Positions 7,190 to 18,857 are shown, numbered from the stretch's first letter. The stretch is DNA of 64,000 nt from Mycolicibacterium brumae (GCF_025215495.1 NZ_CP104302.1:744001-808000), one strand, 5' to 3'. Notes: generated by a model not told the origin, from the sequence alone. Numbers and translations are program-made.

Positions 7190-8257
7190 ATGGCTAACAA
7201 GGTATTCGACTTGAACGCGCTGCCGGTCGCCGGCTGGCTGCGCGCGCTGCCCGGCGCTGCGCCGGCCGCCGATGCCAGCAAGCCGCAGATCGCCGTCGGC
7301 CGCGGCCCGATCGCCGATATGGCGCTGGACCCCTACACCGGCCAGTTGTACGTCACCAACCCGACCGACAACAGCCTGGCCGTCATCGACACCGACACCC
7401 TGACCGTCACCCAGGTGATCACCGACCTCGCCGAGGCGCACTCGGTGGTCGCCGCCGGCGGCAACGCCTACGTCAGCACCGTCACCGAGGACGGCGACAC
7501 CGTCTCGGTCCTCGACACCGCGCTCTACGCCGGTGGCGAGGTCGCCACCGACGTGTTCGGGGTCGGGGAAGCCGTCCGCGACCTGGCGCTGAGCCCCGAG
7601 GGTGAGCGTGTCTACGCCGCTCGCAGCGGCGCCGGCATCGCCGTCGTGGACATCATCACCGGCTCGGTCTCCACCATCGCCGTCCCCGGCGCGGCGGAAG
7701 CCAGCGCCGAGGCCATCGCGGTCAGCCTGGACGGGCGCAAGGCCTACCTGGTCACCGCCGACTACAACGGCGGTCAGCTGATCGCCGTCGACACCGTCTA
7801 CCAGCGCGTCGTCGGAGTCCGCGCGCTGCCGACCCAGCCGCACGCCGTCTCGATCAGCCGCGACGGCTCCACCCTGCTGGTGGCCCGCTGCGATCCGCAG
7901 GCCGGCACCGACCTGGACATCATCGACGCCGCGAGCCTGCACGTCATGGAGACCGTCGCCGTCGCCGGACTGGTCACCGACATGGTGTTCAGCGTCGCCG
8001 GTGAGCGCATCTACCTGGTGGCCGGCGGTCGGGTGAAGGTGCTCGACGCCAGCACCATGCAGACCATCGAGACCTTCACCGGTGTGGCGGCCCCGTCCTG
8101 CATCGCCGAAAGCGCTGACGGCTCGATGCTGTACGTCGCCGACTACGACGGCAACGTGAGCACGTTGTCGGTCGGTGAGGTCACCGACGAGCTGCTGGCC
8201 CAGATGATGTCCACCGACATCATCAACGTGCCGGTGCTGGAACTGGCCCGCGCCTAG
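7190..8257 (+). CDS. Beta-propeller (YVTN-like) repeat protein, Rv1057-like
   Basis: A 355-aa protein built of repeated blades of about 42 residues, each with a pattern like DPYTGQLYVTNPTDNSLAVI or SADGSMLYVADYDGNVSTL; seven blades fit residues 35-340. No signal peptide is visible. Its place directly upstream of fadD14 matches Rv1057 of M. tuberculosis, a seven-bladed propeller gene known as stress- and two-component-regulated. Such propellers usually serve as binding platforms; the ligand is unknown. ATG 7190 was chosen because a GGGAAGG ribosome binding site lies 11 nt upstream and a consensus promoter lies inside the longer frame. A strong terminator follows. An IdeR-like box 250 bp upstream may link it to iron. 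Confidence 0.8.
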   Translation: MANKVFDLNALPVAGWLRALPGAAPAADASKPQIAVGRGPIADMALDPYTGQLYVTNPTDNSLAVIDTDTLTVTQVITDLAEAHSVVAAGGNAYVSTVTEDGDTVSVLDTALYAGGEVATDVFGVGEAVRDLALSPEGERVYAARSGAGIAVVDIITGSVSTIAVPGAAEASAEAIAVSLDGRKAYLVTADYNGGQLIAVDTVYQRVVGVRALPTQPHAVSISRDGSTLLVARCDPQAGTDLDIIDAASLHVMETVAVAGLVTDMVFSVAGERIYLVAGGRVKVLDASTMQTIETFTGVAAPSCIAESADGSMLYVADYDGNVSTLSVGEVTDELLAQMMSTDIINVPVLELARA

Positions 8258-8275
8258 AGTTCGACCTTGACGAAG

Positions 8276-8308
8276 ATCCCCGTCCGGACATTCCGGACGG
8301 GGATTTTT
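8276..8308 (+). terminator. Rho-independent terminator after the propeller gene
   Basis: A perfect 12-bp stem (ATCCCCGTCCGG, 8276-8287, with its complement at 8293-8304) closes a 5-nt loop and is followed by a T run. It sits 18 nt after the stop codon at 8257 and separates this gene from fadD14. Confidence 0.9.
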
Positions 8309-8393
8309 CGTTGCGCGCAGGTCCGCGGGGGCGGCCGCGGCGGCAACCGTTAGCCTGGTGCCACTCAACACCCACTCATGGAGGCCGTCGACG

Positions 8394-10022
<1,629 letters not shown>

Positions 10023-10442
10023 CTATCCGCACTCGCCGCGGGCGGCGGAGTTGGCGGCCAGGATGGCGCCGGCCTGCTCGCCCGGATTGAGCTGCGACCA
10101 GGTCCGCTCGAAGGTGGCCGGGCCGGTGTATTCCGGGTGCTGCACCGTCGCGAGGTAATCCTCGACCCGCGCCAGCGGGTCACCGCCCTGCTCGTCGTAC
10201 CAGGCGCGGGCGGCCAAACACGCTTGGCCGTAACCGTTCTCGGTGAGGTTCGGCGGCGCGTCGACCGACGTGGTGACCCCGGCCGCCGACACCCCGACGC
10301 CGTCGGGGACCGCGGACGCGGTGGTCGGTTCGGCGGCCTGAACGGGTTCCGAGGTCGGCCCGGTGTCCTGCTCGGCGGACGAACAACCGGCCGCCAGCAC
10401 GCTCAGCAGGCCGGTCGCCAACATGATGGTGAATCTGCCCAT
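10023..10442 (-). CDS. lpqV: Lipoprotein LpqV-like
   Basis: A 139-aa predicted lipoprotein: signal sequence MGRFTIMLATGLLSVLAAGC with lipobox LAAGC and acylated Cys20, then a Thr/Pro/Ser linker (about 25-55), then a globular domain with one further cysteine pair (YGQACLAA and ARGEC at the C-terminus). Length and content match LpqV (Rv1064c). It would be anchored on the outer face of the plasma membrane; its function is unknown. The gene starts 3 nt downstream of the membrane hydrolase gene, making it the last gene of the echA9-echA8-hydrolase run. Its stop codon abuts that of fadD14 with no base between. Confidence 0.85.
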   Translation of the reverse strand: MGRFTIMLATGLLSVLAAGCSSAEQDTGPTSEPVQAAEPTTASAVPDGVGVSAAGVTTSVDAPPNLTENGYGQACLAARAWYDEQGGDPLARVEDYLATVQHPEYTGPATFERTWSQLNPGEQAGAILAANSAARGECG

Positions 10443-10445
10443 GTG

Positions 10446-12230
10446 TCAGAGGCTTTCGTCGGAGTGCAACAGCGGACGCAGCCGCTCGGTCTTCTCTGGT
10501 GTCCAGCCCGGCGGCCGCAACACCGCCGCCCAGCCGTTGGCGACGTTCTGCACATACACGTGGCCGTGACCGTCGGGCACATCGACGCCCACCGCCATAT
10601 CCGCTGACACCTGCAGGAAAGTGATCACCGGCATCCAATGCATCATCGGCGACACGTCGTAGCCGCGCTTCTCTCTCAGCCAATCCGGCTCGCGGAAGAG
10701 CAGATCCGGGTTGAACCAGGCGATCGGATCCGAGGCGTGCTGCAGGTACACCGCGCGCGGGTCGCCCCACGGCGCGTCCGGGCGGTTCAGGTCGTCGGGG
10801 ATGGCGACGAATCGGGCGTGCTGACCGTCCTCATAGATCGGCAACCACATCGGGGAGCCCGGATCGCGGTTGGCGGTCAGCTCCGTCCAGATGGTGTTGT
10901 TGAAGGTCGGCCCGGAGAACAGCGCGCCGTCGGTGCGGGCGACCAGATTGTCCAGACTCAGGAACGGCGCCTCCCCGCCGAAGGAGCCCAGACTCTCGCC
11001 GAACACCACCAGCTTCGGCCGGCTGGCCTCGGGCATCTGCCGGACCAGCGCGTCGACCTCCTCGAACAGCGCCTGCCCGGCGATCCGGGCGTTCTCCTTG
11101 TCGACCAGGAAGGACAGCCAACTCGGCAGATACGAGTACTGCATCGACACCACCGCGGAGTCGCCGTTGTACATGTACTCCAGCGCCGCCGGGTAGGCGG
11201 CGTTGATCCAGCCGGTGCCGGTCGAGGTGGCCACCGCCACCACCTGACGGTTCAGCCCGCCGGTGCGCTGCAATTCGCGGGCCGCGAGCTTGGCCGAATC
11301 CCGGATGGTGTCCGCGGACATCAGGCCGGTGTAGACGCGGATCGGTTCCTTGGCCGGGGCGCCGTTGAACTCGGAGAGCTCGGCGACGGTCGGACCGCCG
11401 GCGACGAAGATGCGGCCTTGGCGGCCCAGGGAGTCCCAACTCACCAGCGAACCCGGACCGCCGGAGCGCAACGGGGTGCGGGGCGCGGGCCGGTCCGGCA
11501 GTTCCTCGTCGTTGACGGCGCCGAAGCTGCTGTTCATCCAGGGCACCACCGCGCGGGCCATCACACCGTCGAACAGCGCGCCGGTGACGAAGACCACCAA
11601 CAGCACGGCCACCACCCCGGACACCCGCGGCGGCGTGACCCGGTTGAGGTGGCGGACCAGGAACAACACCAGCCGGCGCAGGTTCTGGCCGATCTCGACG
11701 AAGAAGAACAGCACCAGGATGCTGATCACCGCAGCCTGCGGGTAGTTGTACCAGGTGAGGTGCGGCACACCCATCAGGTCGCGGACGTCGTCCTGCCACG
11801 AGCTGAACAGGAACTGCATGCCGACCATGCCGATCACCCCGACGGTCAGCAGCGTCCACCAGGCCCAGCGCGGCGCGCGCGGGCTGGTCTCCTTGCTCCG
11901 CATATACCGGACCACCCAGACGCCGAGCACGCCGAACATGTAACCGATGGCGCCCGCGCCGCCGCTGACCAGGCCCTGAAACAGCGGTCCGCGGGGGAGC
12001 AGCGACGGCGTCAACGAGAGGAAGACGAACACCAGGCCGACGGCGGTGCCGAAGAAGGTGTAGTGCTTGGCCCACCATTTGACGACGTCCTCGCCGGCCT
12101 CGGCGCCGCGTTCGGCGACGGCGGTGGCGCCCACGGCGACGACGGCCGCGCCCTCGCTCAGCGCTTCCCGGATCGGCGAATGCGTCGAGGGAACGGCGTC
12201 AGGCGGCGGAGCGTCCTCGGTATCGGTCAC
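10446..12230 (-). CDS. Membrane-anchored alpha/beta hydrolase, Rv1069c-like
   Basis: A 594-aa protein. The N-terminal half has about five membrane helices (residues 55-225, for example FFGTAVGLVFVFLSL and VVAVLLVVFVTGALF); the C-terminal half is an alpha/beta-hydrolase domain with nucleophile elbow VFGESLGSFGG and a candidate late His in DGHGHVYV. The arrangement matches the actinobacterial membrane hydrolase family (Pfam Abhydrolase_9 from memory), with Rv1069c as counterpart. The start is a GTG with no good ribosome binding site, 9 nt after the echA8 stop, so translation probably depends on coupling. The substrate is unknown; a lipid ester is plausible from the fatty-acid gene context. Confidence 0.85.
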   Translation of the reverse strand: MTDTEDAPPPDAVPSTHSPIREALSEGAAVVAVGATAVAERGAEAGEDVVKWWAKHYTFFGTAVGLVFVFLSLTPSLLPRGPLFQGLVSGGAGAIGYMFGVLGVWVVRYMRSKETSPRAPRWAWWTLLTVGVIGMVGMQFLFSSWQDDVRDLMGVPHLTWYNYPQAAVISILVLFFFVEIGQNLRRLVLFLVRHLNRVTPPRVSGVVAVLLVVFVTGALFDGVMARAVVPWMNSSFGAVNDEELPDRPAPRTPLRSGGPGSLVSWDSLGRQGRIFVAGGPTVAELSEFNGAPAKEPIRVYTGLMSADTIRDSAKLAARELQRTGGLNRQVVAVATSTGTGWINAAYPAALEYMYNGDSAVVSMQYSYLPSWLSFLVDKENARIAGQALFEEVDALVRQMPEASRPKLVVFGESLGSFGGEAPFLSLDNLVARTDGALFSGPTFNNTIWTELTANRDPGSPMWLPIYEDGQHARFVAIPDDLNRPDAPWGDPRAVYLQHASDPIAWFNPDLLFREPDWLREKRGYDVSPMMHWMPVITFLQVSADMAVGVDVPDGHGHVYVQNVANGWAAVLRPPGWTPEKTERLRPLLHSDESL

Positions 12231-12239
12231 GGAGTGAGA

Positions 12240-13016
12240 TTAACGGTGGCGGAAAAGCGGCGCCCTCTTGGCGCTGAACGCCGCCATGCCTTCCTTCTGG
12301 TCTTCGGTGGCGAAGGCGGAGTGGAACACCCGGCGCTCGAACAGCAGGCCCTCGCTCAGGTTGGTCTCGAAAGACCGGTTGACGGCCTCCTTGGCCATCC
12401 GCGCGGCGGACAGCGACATCCCGGCGACGGTCTCGGCGACCCCCATCGCGGCGCTCAGCAGATCCGAGGTGGGCACCACCCGCGACACCAGCCCAGCCCG
12501 CTCGGCCTCCTCGGCGTCCATATTGCGGCCGGTCAGGATCAGATCCATCGCCTTGGCCTTGCCGATGGCGCGGGTCAGCCGCTGGCTGCCGCCCATCCCG
12601 GGGAGCACGCCGAGCTTGATCTCGGGCTGGCCGAACTTGGCGTTCTCGGCGGCGATCAGGATGTCGCACATCATCGCCAGCTCACAGCCCCCGCCGAGGG
12701 CGTAGCCGGCGACCGCGGCGATGGTGGGCGTGCGGGTGGCGGCGAACTCGTCCCATTTGGCGAAGAAGTCCGCGCTGTAGACCTCGGCGAAGGACAGCTC
12801 GGCCATCTCCTTGATGTCCGCGCCCGCGGCGAACGCCTTCTCGCTGCCGGTCAGCACGATCGCGCCGATGTCCGGATCGTCGTCGAATTCCTTGGCCGCC
12901 GCGGTGACCTCGTGCATCACCTGGGTGTTCAGCGCGTTGAGCGCCTGGGGGCGGTTCAGGGTGATCACCCCGACGCGGCCCTCGCGGTGGATATTGATGG
13001 TCTCGTAGTCGCTCAT
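12240..13016 (-). CDS. echA8: Enoyl-CoA hydratase EchA8
   Basis: A 258-aa crotonase-fold enzyme that hydrates trans-2-enoyl-CoA in fatty-acid beta-oxidation. Signatures are [13 protein letters not shown] (18-30), the oxyanion loop [12 protein letters not shown] (about 62-73), [16 protein letters not shown] with a catalytic Glu, and the second catalytic Glu in [21 protein letters not shown]. Length and sequence match EchA8 (Rv1070c), one of the most conserved mycobacterial hydratases. The ATG at 13016 is 26 nt downstream of echA9, whose product acts on related CoA esters. The downstream membrane hydrolase gene follows after 9 nt, pointing to one operon. Confidence 0.95.
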   Translation of the reverse strand: MSDYETINIHREGRVGVITLNRPQALNALNTQVMHEVTAAAKEFDDDPDIGAIVLTGSEKAFAAGADIKEMAELSFAEVYSADFFAKWDEFAATRTPTIAAVAGYALGGGCELAMMCDILIAAENAKFGQPEIKLGVLPGMGGSQRLTRAIGKAKAMDLILTGRNMDAEEAERAGLVSRVVPTSDLLSAAMGVAETVAGMSLSAARMAKEAVNRSFETNLSEGLLFERRVFHSAFATEDQKEGMAAFSAKRAPLFRHR

Positions 13017-13042
13017 CTTTGATGCTCCTCGTCGCGTTGGGG

Positions 13043-14071
13043 TTAGAACGTCAGGTCGGGGTCGGCGGGCGCGAAGTAGGCCGACACGGCGTCGGGGGTC
13101 ACCTCGGCCAGGGTCGCCGGGGACCATTTCGGGTTGCGGTCCTTGTCGACGAGCTGCGCGCGGATGCCCTCCACCAGGTCGTGGCTGCGCAGCGACGCGC
13201 ACGACACCCGGTACTCCTGAACCAGCACCTCGGCGAGCGAGCCGAGGCCCGCGGCGCGGCGCACCGCCTCCAGGGTGACCGACAGGGCGATCGGCGAGCG
13301 CGTCTCGATCACGTCGGCGGCCTGCTGGGCGCCCGGGGCGTCGTGGCCGCGCAGCGCGGCGATGATCTCGGTGACCGAGCCGGCCGCGTAGCACTCGTCG
13401 ATCCACTCGCGGGCCGCCGCCAGCGCCGAGGCCGGCGGGGTGACGGCGTAGCGGCTCAGCGCGGTGTGCACGTCGGCGGCGACGATCTCGGCGGTGAAGT
13501 CGGTCAGTCGCTGGTGCGGGACGTAGTGGTCGGCGAACCCCAGCGCGATCGCGTCGGCGCCGGTGAACACCGAACCCGTCAGACCCGCGTGCAGACCGAG
13601 GCCGCCGGGCGCGCGGGACAGCAGATACGTGCCGCCGACGTCGGGAATGAAACCGATGCCGACCTCGGGCATCGCCATCTTTGTGGTGTCGGTGACGACC
13701 CGGACGTTGCCGTGCGCGCCGACGCCCACGCCGCCGCCCATCACAATGCCGTCCATCAGCGACACATACGGCTTGGGGTAGCCGCCGATCGCGGCGTTGA
13801 GGCGGTACTCGTCGAACCAGAACTTGGCCGCCGCGACGCCGTCGCGCAGCGCGCTCTCCCGGATCGCGACGACATCCCCGCCGGCGCACAGTCCGCGCTC
13901 TCCGGCGCCGTCGAGCACCACGGCCCGGATCTCGTCGTCGGAGGCCCAGCCGGCCAGCACCTCGCCGAGCGCGTCGACCATCGGCTGGTTGAGCGAGTTG
14001 AGCGCCTTCGGCCGGTTCAGCGTGGCGATGCCGACGCCGTTGTCGACGCGAGTCAGAAGGTCATCCGTCAC
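13043..14071 (-). CDS. echA9: 3-hydroxyisobutyryl-CoA hydrolase-type protein EchA9
   Basis: A 342-aa crotonase-superfamily protein with the longer C-terminal part typical of 3-hydroxyisobutyryl-CoA hydrolases of valine breakdown. Motifs: [13 protein letters not shown] near the N-terminus, [28 protein letters not shown], and [23 protein letters not shown], which carries the acidic residue used by hydrolases. The C-terminal segment [13 protein letters not shown] is also typical of this subfamily. It corresponds to EchA9 (Rv1071c). It heads the minus-strand run echA9-echA8-hydrolase-lpqV. Whether the cellular substrate is 3-hydroxyisobutyryl-CoA or another short acyl-CoA remains open. Confidence 0.9.
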   Translation of the reverse strand: MTDDLLTRVDNGVGIATLNRPKALNSLNQPMVDALGEVLAGWASDDEIRAVVLDGAGERGLCAGGDVVAIRESALRDGVAAAKFWFDEYRLNAAIGGYPKPYVSLMDGIVMGGGVGVGAHGNVRVVTDTTKMAMPEVGIGFIPDVGGTYLLSRAPGGLGLHAGLTGSVFTGADAIALGFADHYVPHQRLTDFTAEIVAADVHTALSRYAVTPPASALAAAREWIDECYAAGSVTEIIAALRGHDAPGAQQAADVIETRSPIALSVTLEAVRRAAGLGSLAEVLVQEYRVSCASLRSHDLVEGIRAQLVDKDRNPKWSPATLAEVTPDAVSAYFAPADPDLTF

Positions 14072-14296
14072 GTGTGGTCCTGTCTGCTCCGGGAAGCTTG
14101 GAAGTCCAACCGATCATGTTAGGCGCGCGTCATTTCGAACTGGCGGTGCGGGTTCGGGCCGGCACCCGGTAGGGTTTGCTGTGAAACTCCTTGGAGTTTT
14201 GGGAACTCGGGACGGTCGGTGTTCGTTGATCCGATGTTCGAGGCTCAGACCAGGAACAACACGCTTCAGAGAAACTTTCACGAGAGGAAACCGACG

Positions 14297-15160
14297 GTGC
14301 GGGAATCCAGCAACCCGGTACTTCGTTCGCTGTCCAAGCAGTCGCCGGCGCAGGGCGGGTACGCGACATTCGGCAACGCGGCGGCGGCCGGCGCCGCCGG
14401 CATGGCTCACCAGGGCTATGACCAGCCCTACACCCAGCAGCAGGGCGTCGGCCGGCCGCTGACCATCGACGACGTGGTGCAGAAGACCGGCATCACCCTC
14501 GGCGTGGTCATCCTGTCCGCCGTCGTCAGCTACTTCCTGGTCGACGCGGGCGCCCCGACCTACCCGCTGGCCATGCCGCTGATGCTCATCGGCGCCATCG
14601 GCGGCCTCGTCATGGTGATGATCGCCTCCTTCGGGCGCAAGCAGGACAACCCGGCCATCGTGCTGACCTACGCCGTGCTCGAGGGCATGTTCGTCGGCTC
14701 GATCTCGTTCGTGTTCGCGAACATGGTGGTGTCCGGCATCAGCGCGGGCGCGCTGATCAGCCAGGCGGTGCTCGGCACGCTCGGTGTGTTCTTCGGGATG
14801 CTCGTGGTCTACAAGACCGGCGCCATCCGGGTGACCCCCAAGCTGACCCGGATGGTCGTCGCCGGCCTGTTCGGCGTGCTGTTCCTGGCGCTGGGCAACT
14901 TCCTGCTGTCGATCTTCGGTGTGAACGGCGGCGAGGGCCTGGGCCTGCGCAGCGGTGGCGCCATCGCGATCATCTTCTCGCTGGTCTGCATCGGCCTGGC
15001 CGCGTTCATGTTCCTGATCGACTTCGACCAGGCTGACCAGGCCATCCGCGCCGGCGCCCCGGAGAAGGCGGCCTGGGGCATCGCGCTCGGCCTGACCGTC
15101 ACCCTGGTCTGGCTGTACGTCGAGATCCTGCGTCTGCTGTCCTACTTCAACCAGGACTAG
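14297..15160 (+). CDS. Bax inhibitor-1/YccA-family membrane protein
   Basis: A 287-aa protein with an N-terminal cytosolic segment of about 65 residues (RESSNPVLRSLSKQ, Gln/Ala/Gly-rich) and seven hydrophobic helices from about residue 75 onward. It ends in the acidic/aromatic pattern FDQADQAI and YVEILRLLSYFNQD typical of the Bax inhibitor-1-like family. The counterpart is Rv1072. Family members are thought to act as pH-sensitive cation leak channels, shown for a bacterial homolog; that role is assumed here. The GTG at 14297 was chosen because a GAGAGG ribosome binding site lies 9 nt upstream. The gene is divergent from echA9 and closed by a strong terminator. Confidence 0.88.
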   Translation: MRESSNPVLRSLSKQSPAQGGYATFGNAAAAGAAGMAHQGYDQPYTQQQGVGRPLTIDDVVQKTGITLGVVILSAVVSYFLVDAGAPTYPLAMPLMLIGAIGGLVMVMIASFGRKQDNPAIVLTYAVLEGMFVGSISFVFANMVVSGISAGALISQAVLGTLGVFFGMLVVYKTGAIRVTPKLTRMVVAGLFGVLFLALGNFLLSIFGVNGGEGLGLRSGGAIAIIFSLVCIGLAAFMFLIDFDQADQAIRAGAPEKAAWGIALGLTVTLVWLYVEILRLLSYFNQD

Positions 15161-15187
15161 TTGAGCAGGACTAGTCGCGACCAAAGA

Positions 15188-15218
15188 AGCCCGGCCCCCG
15201 AGTGGGGCCGGGCTTTTT
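15188..15218 (+). terminator. Rho-independent terminator, bidirectional
   Basis: An 11-bp perfect GC-rich stem (AGCCCGGCCCC with its complement GGGGCCGGGCT) with a 5-nt loop is followed by TTTTT. It lies between the convergent Bax inhibitor-like gene and purT, and could serve both. Confidence 0.9.
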
Positions 15219-15233
15219 GGTGTCCGAGAGCGT

Positions 15234-16436
15234 TCAGGGCGCGCGGGGTGTGACCCGCGAGGCGGCCTCCGCCGCGTTGGCGCGGGCCACCGCCACGTCG
15301 GCGTCGCGGGCCAGCGCCACCCCCATCCGGCGGGTGGCGAAGCTCTCCGGCTTGCCGAACAGCCGCAGGTCGGCGCCGGGCACGGCCAGCGCCGCGGCCA
15401 CCCCGTCGAACACCACACCCTCGGCCTCCACCCCGCCGTAGATCACCGCGCTGGCGCCCGGGGTCTTGCGCGAGGTGTCCACCGGCAGGCCCAGCACCGC
15501 GCGGGCGTGCAGCTCGAACTCGCTCTGCCACTGGGTGATCATGGTGACCATGCCGGTGTCGTGCGGGCGCGGGCTCACCTCGGAGAACCACACCTCGTCG
15601 CCCTTGACGAACAGTTCGACGCCGAACACGCCCTGGCCGCCGAGGTTGTCGGTCACCGCGGCGGCGATCGCCTTCGCGTTGGCCAGCGCGGCCTCGCTCA
15701 TCGGGTGCGGCTGCCAGCTCTCCACGTAGTCGCCGGCCACCTGGCGGTGCCCGATCGGCTCGCAGAACGAGGTCACGGCCCCGCCGTCGGCGCCGACGGA
15801 GCGCACCGTCAACAGGGTGATCTCGTAGTCGAAGTCGATGAAGCCCTCGACGATGATCCGGGTGTTGGCCACCCGTGCGCCGCCCATCGCGTACTCCCAC
15901 GCGCCTGCCACATCGGCCGGGCCGTCCAGCTTCGATTGACCCTTGCCGGAACTGCTCATCACCGGCTTCACCACGCACGGGTAGCCGACGCCGCCGTCGA
16001 TGGCCGCCCGCAATTCCTCCAGCGAATCGCAGAACGCGTACGGGCTGGTCGGCACGCCGAGGGTTTCGGCGGCCAGCCGGCGGATACCCTCCCGGTCCAT
16101 GGTCAGCCGGGCCGCCCGCGCGGTCGGGATGACGCGGACCACGCCCGCGTCCTCCAGCTCCTGCAGCACGCCGGTGGCGATGGCCTCGATCTCCGGCAGC
16201 ACCAGGTCCGGCCGCTCCGCCTCGATCAGGGCCCGCAGCTGATCCGGATCGGTCATCGCGATGGTCCTGCTGTGGTGCGCCAGCTGCTGGCCGGGCGCGT
16301 TGTCATAGCGGTCGACGGCGATGGTCTCCACCCCGAGGCGCGCCAGCGCGATGGTCACCTCGCGGCCGAGTTCGCCGGCGCCCAGCAGCATCACCCGCGT
16401 CGCGTTGGGCGACAGCGGCGTCCCGATCGTCGTCAC
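15234..16436 (-). CDS. purT: Formate-dependent GAR transformylase PurT
   Basis: A 400-aa ATP-grasp enzyme that makes formylglycinamide ribonucleotide from GAR, formate and ATP in purine synthesis. Visible features: an N-terminal nucleotide fold ([21 protein letters not shown]), the ATP-grasp core with [15 protein letters not shown], the metal/substrate signature [14 protein letters not shown], and the C-terminal [16 protein letters not shown]. Length matches the family. The GTG at 16436 starts 2 nt after the fadA3 stop and has little ribosome binding site, so coupling to fadA3 is likely. In M. tuberculosis purT lies elsewhere (Rv0389, from memory), so placement beside a beta-oxidation thiolase is unusual. 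Confidence 0.93.
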   Translation of the reverse strand: MTTIGTPLSPNATRVMLLGAGELGREVTIALARLGVETIAVDRYDNAPGQQLAHHSRTIAMTDPDQLRALIEAERPDLVLPEIEAIATGVLQELEDAGVVRVIPTARAARLTMDREGIRRLAAETLGVPTSPYAFCDSLEELRAAIDGGVGYPCVVKPVMSSSGKGQSKLDGPADVAGAWEYAMGGARVANTRIIVEGFIDFDYEITLLTVRSVGADGGAVTSFCEPIGHRQVAGDYVESWQPHPMSEAALANAKAIAAAVTDNLGGQGVFGVELFVKGDEVWFSEVSPRPHDTGMVTMITQWQSEFELHARAVLGLPVDTSRKTPGASAVIYGGVEAEGVVFDGVAAALAVPGADLRLFGKPESFATRRMGVALARDADVAVARANAAEAASRVTPRAP

Positions 16437-16438
16437 GC

Positions 16439-17656
16439 TCAGCTGAGCCGCTCGACGACCATGGCCATGCCCTGACCGCCGCCGACGCACATCGTCTCGA
16501 TGCCGAAGGTCTTGTCGTAGGTCGCCAGGTTGTTCAGCAGCGTCGCGGTGATCCGGGCGCCGGTCATACCGAACGGGTGGCCGAGCGCGATCGCTCCGCC
16601 GGAGACGTTCAGCTTGTCCTCGTCCATGCCCAGCTCGCGCGCCGAGCCGAGGACCTGCACCGCGAAGGCCTCGTTGATCTCGTACAGGTCGATGTCGGAG
16701 ATCGACATGCCCGCGATGTCCAACGCGCGGCGCACCGCCTCGATCGGGCCCAGCCCCATGATCTCCGGTGACAGGCCGGAGACCCCGGTGGACACGATCC
16801 GGGCCAGCGGGGTCAGCCCCAGTTCCTTGGCCTTGGTGTCGCTCATGATCAACACCGCGGCGGCGCCGTCGTTCAGCGGACAGGCGTTGCCCGCGGTGAT
16901 GGTTCCGTTCGGCCGGAACACCGGCTTGAGCTGGGAGACCGCCTCGTAGGTGGTGCCGGCGCGCGGCCCGTCATCGGTGCTGACGACGGCGCCGTCGGGC
17001 AGCGTCACCGGGGTGATCTCCCGTTCGAAGAAGCCGGCCTTGATGGCCTCCTCCGCGCGGTTCTGGCTGCGCACGCCCCAGCGGTCCTGCTCCTCACGGC
17101 TGATGCCGGTTGCCAGCACCACGTTCTCGGCGGTCTGGCCCATCGCGATGTAGACGTCGGGCAGCAGACCGTCTTCGCGCGGGTCGTGCCACTCGTCGGC
17201 GCCCTGGGCGCGGGTGGCGGTGCGGGCCTGGGCCTCGTCGAAGATCGGGTTGGCGCTGCCCGGGGCGCCGTCGGCCGCGCCGACGCCGAACCGCGACACC
17301 GTCTCGACTCCGGCGGAGATGAACACGTCGCCCTCGCCGGCCTTGATGGCGTGGAACGCCATCCGGGTGGTCTGCAGCGACGACGAGCAGTACCGGTTCA
17401 CGGTGGTTCCGGGCATGAAGTCGTAGCCCAGTTCGACGGCCACCGCGCGGGCGATGTTGTAGCCGGCCTCACCGGCGGGCTGCCCGCAGCCGACCATCAG
17501 GTCGTTGACGTCGCGCGGGTCCAGGGCCGGCGCCTTGTCCAGCACGGCGCGGACCATCTGGGCGGTCAGATCGTCGGGACGCATCCCGGCCAGCGATCCC
17601 TTGACGGCGCGCCCGATCGGAGAGCGGGCGGTGGCGACGATGACGGCTTCGGGCAT
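16439..17656 (-). CDS. fadA3: Acetyl-CoA acetyltransferase (thiolase) FadA3
   Basis: A 405-aa thiolase, the same length as FadA3 (Rv1074c). The acyl-enzyme cysteine is in [19 protein letters not shown] (about residue 92), the second signature is [13 protein letters not shown] with the catalytic His, and the final catalytic cysteine is in [14 protein letters not shown]. The enzyme cleaves 3-ketoacyl-CoA to acetyl-CoA plus a shortened acyl-CoA, or condenses acetyl-CoA units. The ATG at 17656 gives the standard N-terminus [17 protein letters not shown]; longer frames have no support. purT follows 2 nt downstream. Upstream lies the convergent-facing tail of the SGNH hydrolase gene on the same strand, 50 nt away. 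Confidence 0.95.
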   Translation of the reverse strand: MPEAVIVATARSPIGRAVKGSLAGMRPDDLTAQMVRAVLDKAPALDPRDVNDLMVGCGQPAGEAGYNIARAVAVELGYDFMPGTTVNRYCSSSLQTTRMAFHAIKAGEGDVFISAGVETVSRFGVGAADGAPGSANPIFDEAQARTATRAQGADEWHDPREDGLLPDVYIAMGQTAENVVLATGISREEQDRWGVRSQNRAEEAIKAGFFEREITPVTLPDGAVVSTDDGPRAGTTYEAVSQLKPVFRPNGTITAGNACPLNDGAAAVLIMSDTKAKELGLTPLARIVSTGVSGLSPEIMGLGPIEAVRRALDIAGMSISDIDLYEINEAFAVQVLGSARELGMDEDKLNVSGGAIALGHPFGMTGARITATLLNNLATYDKTFGIETMCVGGGQGMAMVVERLS

Positions 17657-17706
17657 GACGGGCTCCTCACTGCGCGTTCGGATATTGGCGCGCTGTGCGC
17701 CCGACG

Positions 17707-18663
17707 TTAGTCGGCGGCCGCGACCATCGGCGCCGGTACCCCGGTGCTGCGCCGCGGCCAGCGCTGCGCCAGCATCGCCAGCCGGTCCGTCAGCGAGCGG
17801 GCCTCTGCGGACCGGGACTCCCACGGTAGGTCGCCGGGCCACTCGCCGAGGGCGTAGCACAGCGCAGGCAGCAGCTGCATGCCGGCGAGCTCGTACCCGG
17901 CCGCCGACGGATGGTAGCGGTCGGCAGAGAACATCAGCTCCGGGTGTTGGCGGAAGTCCGGGCTCAACAGGTCCGCCAGCGGCACCGGCACCCCGCCGGC
18001 GGCGCGGACTGCGCGGGCCTGGGTGCGGGCCAGCCGCAGGCCCCGGTCCCGGGTCACCCAGCGCAACGGCTGCGGAATCGCGGTGATCACACCGAAATCC
18101 GGGCAGGTCCCCACGACCACCACCGCGTCGGCCGCCCGCAGCCGGGTGACCGCGTCAGAGAGCCGTCGGGCCGAGGGGCCCAGGCCGTTGAGCGCGGTGA
18201 CGTCATTGGCGCCGATCATGATGACGGCCGCGTCCGGCGGCGGCCCCGCGACGAACATCGCGTCCACCTGACCGGCCAGCCCCTTGGAGGTGGCGCCGAC
18301 AATGGCCTTGGTGCTCAACCGGATTCGCTTGCCGGACCGTTCGGCGAGCCCGCGGGCCAGCAGCACCCCGGGCACCTCTTCGGCGCTGCGGCAGCCATAG
18401 CCGGTGGCCGTGGAGTCGCCGAACACCATCAGATGCAAATCGACGGGGACGCCGCGCTTCCAGCGCTGCACCTCGCCGCCTCCGGGAGCGTAGACACCGT
18501 CGGCGCGCGGCGGCACGTCCCAGGACTTCGGGATCACCTGGCGGACCTTGACGGCCTGGCCGCTCAACAGGTTTCGGGCACTGAGCAGCCCCACCCCGGT
18601 GGTGGCGGCCAGACCCACCGCCGTGGTTGCCACGGTCGAGCGACGCGGAACGCCTATACTCAC
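17707..18663 (-). CDS. SGNH/GDSL-family esterase, Rv1075c-like
   Basis: A 318-aa hydrolase with an N-terminal hydrophobic segment (TTAVGLAATTGVGLLSA, about 13-29) that can serve as signal anchor. The SGNH blocks are clear: block I VFGDSTATGYG with nucleophile Ser, block III MIGANDVT, and block V SADRYHPSAAGY with the Asp-x-x-His pair. The counterpart Rv1075c has been described as a GDSL esterase. It likely acts on acyl esters at or outside the membrane. A TAGCAT hexamer (complement of 18670-18675) lies 6 nt before the GTG start, which fits a leaderless transcript. It is divergent from lipU, with a 194-bp spacer. Confidence 0.88.
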   Translation of the reverse strand: MSIGVPRRSTVATTAVGLAATTGVGLLSARNLLSGQAVKVRQVIPKSWDVPPRADGVYAPGGGEVQRWKRGVPVDLHLMVFGDSTATGYGCRSAEEVPGVLLARGLAERSGKRIRLSTKAIVGATSKGLAGQVDAMFVAGPPPDAAVIMIGANDVTALNGLGPSARRLSDAVTRLRAADAVVVVGTCPDFGVITAIPQPLRWVTRDRGLRLARTQARAVRAAGGVPVPLADLLSPDFRQHPELMFSADRYHPSAAGYELAGMQLLPALCYALGEWPGDLPWESRSAEARSLTDRLAMLAQRWPRRSTGVPAPMVAAAD

Positions 18664-18857
18664 GCCTTCATGCTATCGGCGCGGTCACTTCAGGTCTGTG
18701 CATAACTGGGGACAGCTGAGTCACGAACAGGCGTCGGATCGGGTAACAGTTCTCCTACGGAGATTGTCAAAACTCTAAGAGTCTGGCCACCCTGGGTTCA
18801 CCAGGTGACGCACAGCCTGGAGCTCCGGCACTACAACGGCGTAGGGGAGTGATCGAC

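Noticed and set aside
10638..13022. Open frame of 794 codons on the plus strand
   Set aside because: It is antisense to the membrane hydrolase and echA8 genes. Its His/Gly/Arg/Asp-rich composition is the typical mirror of GC-rich coding DNA, and no motif is visible.
12240..13889. 549-codon minus frame including echA8 as its C-terminus
   Set aside because: The upstream part is an out-of-frame reading of echA9. The EchA8 N-terminus [16 protein letters not shown] fixes the true start at 13016.
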